The notes below the pieces were generated by a model. The model was not told where the DNA came from. It ran no database searches and saw nothing but the letters and a program-made list of their open reading frames with translations. A stretch of DNA of 64,000 nt from Nematostella vectensis (Eukaryota; Cnidaria; Anthozoa; Actiniaria; Edwardsiidae), in assembly GCF_932526225.1 (NCBI RefSeq), contig NC_064045.1, positions 3,139,998-3,203,997 of the forward strand. Direction: 5' to 3'. Positions 57,883 to 64,000 of this stretch are shown one piece after another (position 1 is the stretch's first letter; every line of letters begins with the position of its first letter). A program made the position numbers and the translations under genes.

Positions 57883-60800
57883 CTAAAGTGCTGGCAACAA
57901 ACGGGGATCTACCATGGCTGTCCAAAGCACTACCACCTAAAACCAGAAATAAAAAGACAGTTAGCAATTATAAATTATTGCATGAAGTTGCGTTAGGCTA
58001 GTTATTTTGTAATTAAGAATTTTTCAATGAAGCTCTAAGAAGCATGTAAATAATTGAATACATGAATAGGAAAAAAGCATTTTTGTACTGGCCAAGGGGG
58101 GAGGGGGATTAGGGGGATGGAGGAGTATGCAGATGTTGGTTACACTGGCCACATGTTACATGCATGGGCTGCATCAAGCTAAAAATCTGAAAATATCCAG
58201 GCATTATGGGAAAAATAACTAAATTGATACCTTTGCATTCCTCTTTCCAGATTAGTCTAATTTAAGTTGAGATATTGCATCTTCAAAAAATTGTCTCTTT
58301 AATACTGTATTTACTCATGTACAATAAGCATTTTTTTCACGCGAAAATGACCTCCAAAATCGGGGTGTGTATTATACATGAAATTTCTTGTTTGAGAGGT
58401 AAAAAATTTGCATAATATTATAACAATAGAAAGCTTTTGAGTATTTCGACCCGCAAATAAGTTAGTCTAGTTATTTAAACTCTGCAAGGCATCTTGTGAC
58501 AAATCTAAATCAACAAAAAATCTGGAGAGCATGCCGTGAAGGACTCGAGCGAGAATGAAGTCTACTTGTTTTCAATGTCTCCAAGGCAAACGTAACAATT
58601 TTTTCAACATAGTTCTCATCTAGGATTTTTGTCAAATAGTTTCTTGTCTAGTTTTGTTTTTGGAAAATCACCTAAAAAATCAGGGTGCATATTATACACA
58701 AGTGCGTATTATCCACAAGTAAATGGTATCCAAAGGCATCTTAGAAAACAAAGTAATTGAAAACAGACATGAAGTACAAGTACAGTACCTTTTTATCTGG
58801 TACTGGAGGGGGTTTGTCATGGCCATCATCATCTTCATTTGGATCAATAAGCTCGAATTTTCTTGAAATGTGGCCATCGCCTAAAAAAACATGAAACCTT
58901 AGAATGGTTAATGTTTTATCTTTTTGTTACTCATTACCACCAAACCACACAGATGAAGACTTGACATTCAAACTGCAACAGTTTTCCCATCAATCAAGTA
59001 CACTTGCTCAGGGGTTTCATTACAGGAGGCCCCGGCGGCCAGCAGAGCTGCCAGCGGAGGCGCCAGCGGAGCCGCCAGCGGAGCCGCCAGCTATTTTCCA
59101 CAGAGTGCCGGCTACTTTAAAAAAAATTTAGGTAAGTTTTATTTGAACTAATGAAATAAAAATAACTTCTGCCCCCTACTTATCAATCTCCATTGCCTAC
59201 TCTGAAATGTAATGAATCCCTTGCTTGCTGTCAGCTAATTTCATCAAATGAAATTTGATCAGTTTGGCATCTGTTTGTTCTCATTTTTTATTTTACACAA
59301 TCTCTTGTCCGCCAAAAACAAGCTGCTATTTTCTCAATAATATCTAACATAAGCTGAATAAGCCATTCTTCATTCACCAATATGAAAAAAAAAACACTTT
59401 TCATCTAGAGATAAAAACAGGATTTGGAAATAAGCCCCTCTCCCACATATGTACAGTAAGCACATCCCCAGGATAAGTGCCTTGCTTGGAACACGAAATC
59501 TTTATTCAAGCCATTATAGTAATACAGTACCAACATCATTATTTGTCAGTACTTAGTAGCAAACTTGTGAGGTACCTTCTGGCCTAATGAGAGAGGCTTC
59601 AGTCAGTTCAAGTGAGACTTCATTTGTAGTTGGATCATATCCCAGCACTTCTCCTTCCTGGAAAAAAAATTACAGGGTCATTGAAAAAAAAGTTATTGAA
59701 AGCATGACTGGTTAATTAGATGCATACAATTGGAACACTTAAGGTAAGTCTAGTTTTGGTGCCGCTGTTTTTATTTTTCTGTTCCAAATGCAAATAAAGA
59801 TGAGACAACCAATTAATTTATTTGTATGCATTTGCACTTGGAACAGAGTACAAGAAAAAAAGACAATATGTTATAGCTGACATAAGGTCATAATGAAGAT
59901 TGCTCATCAATGATACAGGGATCACCAATGCTCATGTTATTATAAACACACCATGTGAAGTTTATAGAAGAGCTATGATTTCATAGAAGAACTACATTAC
60001 TAACCTTATACCCTGACATCTCATAGAAGAACTACATTACTAACCTTATACCCTGACATCTCATAGAAGAACTACATTACTAACCTTACACCCTGACATC
60101 TCATAGAAGAACTACATTACTAACCTTATACCCTGACATTTCATAGAAGAACTACATTACTAACCTTATACCCTGACATCTCATAGAAGAACTACATTAC
60201 TAACCTTAAACCCTGACATTTTATAGAAGAACTACATTACTAACCTTATACCCTGACATCCCTGAGAGGAACTACATTACTAACCTTATACCCTGACATC
60301 TCATAGAAGAACTACATTACTAACCTTATACCCTGACATCTCTGGGGTGTATGAGGCAGACAGCTCTAGGACCTAAACCATTAACCCAAAAGATCACTCA
60401 GACAAGGTTATGAGGCATCAAGTGAGAGATAAAGATGTCAAGGAATTTGCAAAGGACTACACTTTTTAAAACTCCTAATTTTTTCATACTCCTAGCATGC
60501 AGGCCATGAGGACTGGCTGAAGGGGGAGGAATAGGTACTATTCAAAAACGGCTAGGATTTGATATCTTTTCAATAGAGAATGATCACTTTTTGGTAGCCA
60601 AAGCTATGTTCCTGCCAAGATGCATACTTCAATAATACATACTAGATGAAACCCAAATTGTACTTGGTGAATGGTCCTTTAAGGATAATATCATTGCAAA
60701 ACATACATACCTTGTATGCAATGCGATCACCAGGTCTTGGGGGTCCACAGAGACTAGGGAACTTGCTGAAGTCCTTTGGCTCAGAAATGCTCTCAGCAGA

Positions 60801-63800
60801 ATTAGTGGCACCTGTTGACCCACTAGGGGGTGGCACATTTCCAGCCACCTCTACCTGGCCATTGTCTGTACTCTCAACATTAAATTCCAGGGCATTACCA
60901 TTACTGAAGATCTGGCTTCTGTTACACCATTTGTCATTTCTCCCTACAGATGTTAATTTTTTAGGATTGTTATCTGGTAATGCTGCCTTTCCATGTCCAA
61001 TATATTGAGCAACTATGGTAGCTTGTGGAACTTTAGTTGAACGACCATTTGAAGATACTTCTGCTTCACTACTAGTGATAACCTTGCCCAATATTGGGCT
61101 CTCGTGTTGGTTCAATGTTGGGTTTTCATATTCCATTGGCTGGTCCAGTGATGGGTTGTGTTGTTTTTGAGATTTCTGTGCAGAATTAGCTGCCAAACTC
61201 TCTTCTACTTCAAAGACACTTTCTTCTTCCGAGTCAAATCTTATATGATTGGAGGAGGAGTCTGATGTAATCTTCAGATGTGTAGGGGTACTTTGAGTTT
61301 CTTGACCATATGGATTTGGTGTTGGAATTTTCCTGGGCAAAGTATTGTTGTTTAGCTTTTCTAATACAATCCTACAAGTAACAGGCCTAGTTGAGGACTT
61401 GTCATCTTTTTGCACAACTTTAGGAACATCTTGTGTTACAGAATGAATAGCTGTAGACTTTTGATTTTTGCTGTTGGGATGAGGACTTACTTGATGGCTG
61501 AACTGATATCTAGAATGATCCTTGACATTGCTTGAATTAGAGGATGATGACGATGAAGAAAAGGATGATAAAGATGATGAAGAACAAGATGACAAGGATG
61601 ATGATGATGCTGAAGAAAGTGATGATGAAGTTGATGTGGATGGGTTAAGTCTTAGCTTGGTTTTCCTGGGCTTTTCTGTTGCTAATTTAGACCTCTTTTT
61701 GGTTTTCTTTTTAGTTTTAGTTTCATGAAGAGTCAGTGCATAAGTTTCATTTTTAGATACCAATGGTGTCTGTTTTGTTTTTTTCTTTTTTACTACATTG
61801 CTGGGCGTAGAATTCACAATCCCATTTGCTTTCTCATATTTCTTTCCAACTACTTTCTTTACTCCTCTTTTAGATACCAATGGTTGCTGTTTTGCTTCTA
61901 TTTCTTTCACTATATCCCCTTGCAGTTTACTCTCATCTTGATTGTTTTCAGATGTTTTTCTTTTTTTCTTCTTCTTTGATACTTGAGGCACCTTCTTAGG
62001 GTTGTCAGATTTTTTCTTTTTATCTCTGGAAAAGAAACATAATACACTTAATGACAGTTCAAGAGAGAAACACCAGTTTTGTTTCTCAAGAATTTTCCAA
62101 AGGCGAAAAATTGTTTAATTATAATCACAACAGAAATAACAATACAAATTTTGACAATTATTTTTTTTAGTAGTTGGAGAATTTGATTTACAGTAAACCA
62201 CATAACTTTGGCATGATATAGCCAATGAGAGAGCATGACCATCACCAGCTATATATAACAGAATATACTTTTTTTTTAAGATGATGAATTAGGCAATAAA
62301 AGCATGCAATTGCTTAAATTATTCTTTCTTTTTACTACAAATTCATGTAACCCTTACCCTTTGCTGACGACATAGGTGTTAGTTGAGAGTTTTCTCTTTT
62401 TCTTGATGGAACATTTATCCTCTGAAACATCAAACCATAATAAATAAGAAACTGAAACAAGTATCCTTCTCTGCAGGAATAGAAATTAGGGAAAAGTGAA
62501 CTAGGTGTAAAAAAATGTTTTGTCTGGCAGGCAAAAACTTAGTTTAAAATTGTGCGATAATAAAAGTGGATAATCTGATTGCAATATTATTGACTATGTT
62601 CATAAACATTCAGCATGTAGCTTTATTTTGGGTCTATGAAACAATAGAAGGAAGGACAAGACTTCAAACGATTAATAAAATCATGTTAAAGTTCTTTTGA
62701 GGCTACAAAAAATACCTGCATTTAAGAACCTTGAATTTTCAAGTCCAGGGCTAAATAGATTCTTATAAATTGGGGCATATTTTTATAAATCAGGCTGTTT
62801 TAGGTTTTTAATTGGTTCTATTTTTCATAAACACCAAACAATAATGTCAAGACATAAAAGCCTCAATCATGTCTTGATTCTCTTCCCAAATTCAGAATTT
62901 AAATCAACATTTGAATGATCCTTCAAATAAAAACCTATTCTTCCTAACCAGGGGAACCATTAGGTTTTTATAGACAGGGTGCTTAAAATACTAATTTTAA
63001 GCTATAGGCTCTTATACGTGGGTGTTAACTATAACCCCGTAATGCCTGGTGCATACTAGTGACATAACAACATGGGCGCATGCAATCTTATCTTCGTATG
63101 TTCAAGTGTGAATGGTTCGACACTTTGACATAAGCCAACGTAACGACATGGACATAACTACATAAGAGAAAAAACATGTCCACGACATTATGTTGGGCTA
63201 AACAGAGTGTGCGCGCCCATGTTGTTATGTCACTAGTGTGCACCAGGCATATAAACACAACATAGAAATCTAGGATATGGCTGTTATTTACCCTGTTTAG
63301 AAAAACCTTTTTTGAGTTGGTTTTCTGTAGTTTTCCATTCGACTCTGAAAAGACAGTAGACAGTAGAAGCAAAGAAATATTAGATAAGGATCATCTTGGG
63401 TCATCTTTCCTCTTCAAATTACTGTATAAAAAACGAACTATATGGCTGAAAGCAATGAAGTGTAAATATTGCTGAGCTTTCTTTCTGTCAGTCAGCAAGT
63501 TATTGGGGGATCCCCTTAAAATACTAGGGAGGATTGTTCTTATGAGAAAACTTTGAAATTTTGTTTATTATTGAAATTTGTATTATAATAACTAACTTCA
63601 CTTTTTTGGTTTAAGTACTTTACTCTTCACTGTCTAATAAAGTTAAAATCTCCCCCTTACTCTACCTCCATAAAGTTCCTGTAGTAAACTCTGCTTTACC
63701 TTATTTTCTCGTTATCCCTTATCAAGGCAATGTTCTCTTGCGAAGGCAACAAATAGCCATCTAGGTATAGGTTCAAATGGTCATCAATGTCAAACTTTCT

Positions 63801-63923
63801 ACGGATAAGCCATTCTAAGTCCGCAACCAAGTTACATCTCGCGACGTCTATCAAAAACCAGCATTTCCCTGGAAAATCGGGAAAAGTTCGGTCAAATATC
63901 AGACGCACACGACATAACGCCAT
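57883..63923 (-). CDS. COIL: Coilin, Cajal-body scaffold protein
   Basis: Eight minus-strand exons: 63923-63700, 63344-63292, 62421-62358, 62025-60711, 60372-60325, 59657-59576, 58880-58789, 57936-57883. All are in phase with GT..AG joins, giving 643 aa. The N-terminus is the coilin self-association domain (VRLIFDRTFPDFPGKCWFLI, then YLDGYLLPSQENIALIRDNE). The middle is long, charged and disordered: lysine-rich nuclear-localisation stretches (KKKKKRK), a doubled PLVSK motif, and a serine tract at ~242-282. The C-terminus is the Tudor-like domain: FPSLCGPPRPGDRIAYK, VLELSASYTPEMSGYK, EGEVLGYDPTTNEVSLEL, ending LWTAMVDPRLLPAL. Coilin organises Cajal bodies for snRNP maturation. The RG box between serine tract and Tudor-like domain in vertebrate coilin is not apparent. 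Vertebrate coilin is about 576 aa, so this one is slightly longer. Confidence 0.95.
58303..58728. mobile_element. Inverted-repeat element in coilin intron 7 side
   Basis: ACTGTATTTACTCATGTACA, with AAAATCGGGGTGTGTATTAT, at the left is mirrored by ATATTATACACAAGTGCGTA and CCACAAGTAAATGGTA at the right, so the ends are imperfect inverted repeats. It resembles the widely dispersed class of DNA elements with terminal TATTATACAC sequences. It lies in the last coilin intron. Confidence 0.55.
59011..59220. mobile_element. Miniature element (GGGTTTCATTA ends), copy 2
   Basis: Ends GGGTTTCATTACA and TGTAATGAATCCC are inverted repeats. The interior contains an expanded GCCAGCGGAGCC repeat and matches 46691-46857 in reverse. 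It lies in the coilin intron between exons 6 and 7. The Pro/Ala-Glu-rich open frame it creates is spurious. Confidence 0.78.
59979..60340 (-). repeat. COIL: 40-bp tandem repeat carrying copies of the coilin exon-5 donor
   Basis: Nine 40-bp units start at 60001, 60041 and so on to 60321. Plus-strand unit: TAACCTTATACCCTGACATC followed by TCATAGAAGAACTACATTAC. The unit at 60321 contains the real end of coilin exon 5 and its donor (minus strand ATGTCAGGGTATAAG/GTTAGT). The eight downstream copies repeat that exon end and donor with at most one or two changes. Confidence 0.95.
63043..63249. mobile_element. Miniature inverted-repeat element in coilin intron 2
   Basis: TGCCTGGTGCATACTAGTGA then CATAACAACATGGGCGC at the left mirrors GCGCCCATGTTGTTATG then TCACTAGTGTGCACCAGGCA at the right. 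That gives about 37 bp of nearly perfect inverted repeat in a 207-bp element. It lies 43 bp from the exon 2 donor. Confidence 0.85.
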
Positions 63924-64000
63924 AGTTTATCGGAATGGAGTTTCAAAAAGTACAGTATTCCCACGTGTGGTGCATTTCCAGTCAAAGTTTCAAATCTTCG

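Noticed and set aside
58904-59131. Pro/Ala/Glu repeat protein (PAEPPAEPPA)
   Set aside because: The repeat lies inside a miniature element in a coilin intron, and the related copy at 46.7 kb does not keep the frame.
60646-61979. Plus-strand frames opposite coilin exon 4 (including an Asp/Glu-rich one)
   Set aside because: Antisense shadows of the coilin exon; the acidic stretch is the complement of the serine tract.

Overview
This is eukaryotic nuclear DNA, AT-rich overall, with intron-rich genes, GT..AG splice sites, many minisatellites, and small transposons with terminal inverted repeats (TIRs). The genes are metazoan: coilin, a discoidin/CUB/galactose-lectin receptor, a WSC-PKD protein, and a glutamate-receptor-like subunit with a potassium pore. 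I infer an anthozoan cnidarian, probably a sea anemone such as Nematostella, but the sequence alone does not prove the species. I joined exons by eye from reading frame, splice consensus and phase. No transcript or database search was possible.

Layout. (1) 1-18.4 kb: the minus-strand 5' part of a secreted or membrane WSC-PKD protein (signal-peptide exon 10165-10224, a 40-bp exon 6748-6787, WSC+PKD exon 4409-5032). A second signal-peptide exon (18306-18359) and a second 40-bp exon (14872-14911) have the same phases and look like an alternative leader. (2) 18.4-27.5 kb: mostly unassigned, with several minisatellites, a degenerate ~300-bp repeat, a Mutator-type miniature element with 9-bp target duplications, and one weak coding candidate. 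(3) 27548-38075, plus strand: an eight-exon, 489-aa ionotropic glutamate receptor-like subunit. Its pore carries the K+-channel signature TTVGYGD, so it is a GluR0/AvGluR1-type channel. (4) 38.1-42.9 kb: unassigned, with transposon-derived elements including a 0.9-kb element bounded by TTAA. (5) 42899-57298, minus strand: a fourteen-exon, 688-aa single-pass receptor: signal peptide, F5/8C, CUB, Gal_Lectin, Thr/Pro-rich stalk, membrane helix. Its cytoplasmic tail is built largely from short phase-2 exons, each bringing one or two tyrosines. (6) 57883-63923, minus strand: an apparently complete eight-exon coilin gene (643 aa).

The four genes do not form an obvious pathway. Three encode secretory-pathway proteins and coilin is a nuclear-body scaffold. 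Two minisatellites have amplified the splice junction next to which they lie: a 53-bp array carries copies of a 3' splice site in the channel gene, and a 40-bp array carries eight extra copies of a 5' splice site in coilin. The strongest candidates for something new are the K+-pore glutamate receptor-like subunit and the tyrosine-microexon receptor tail.
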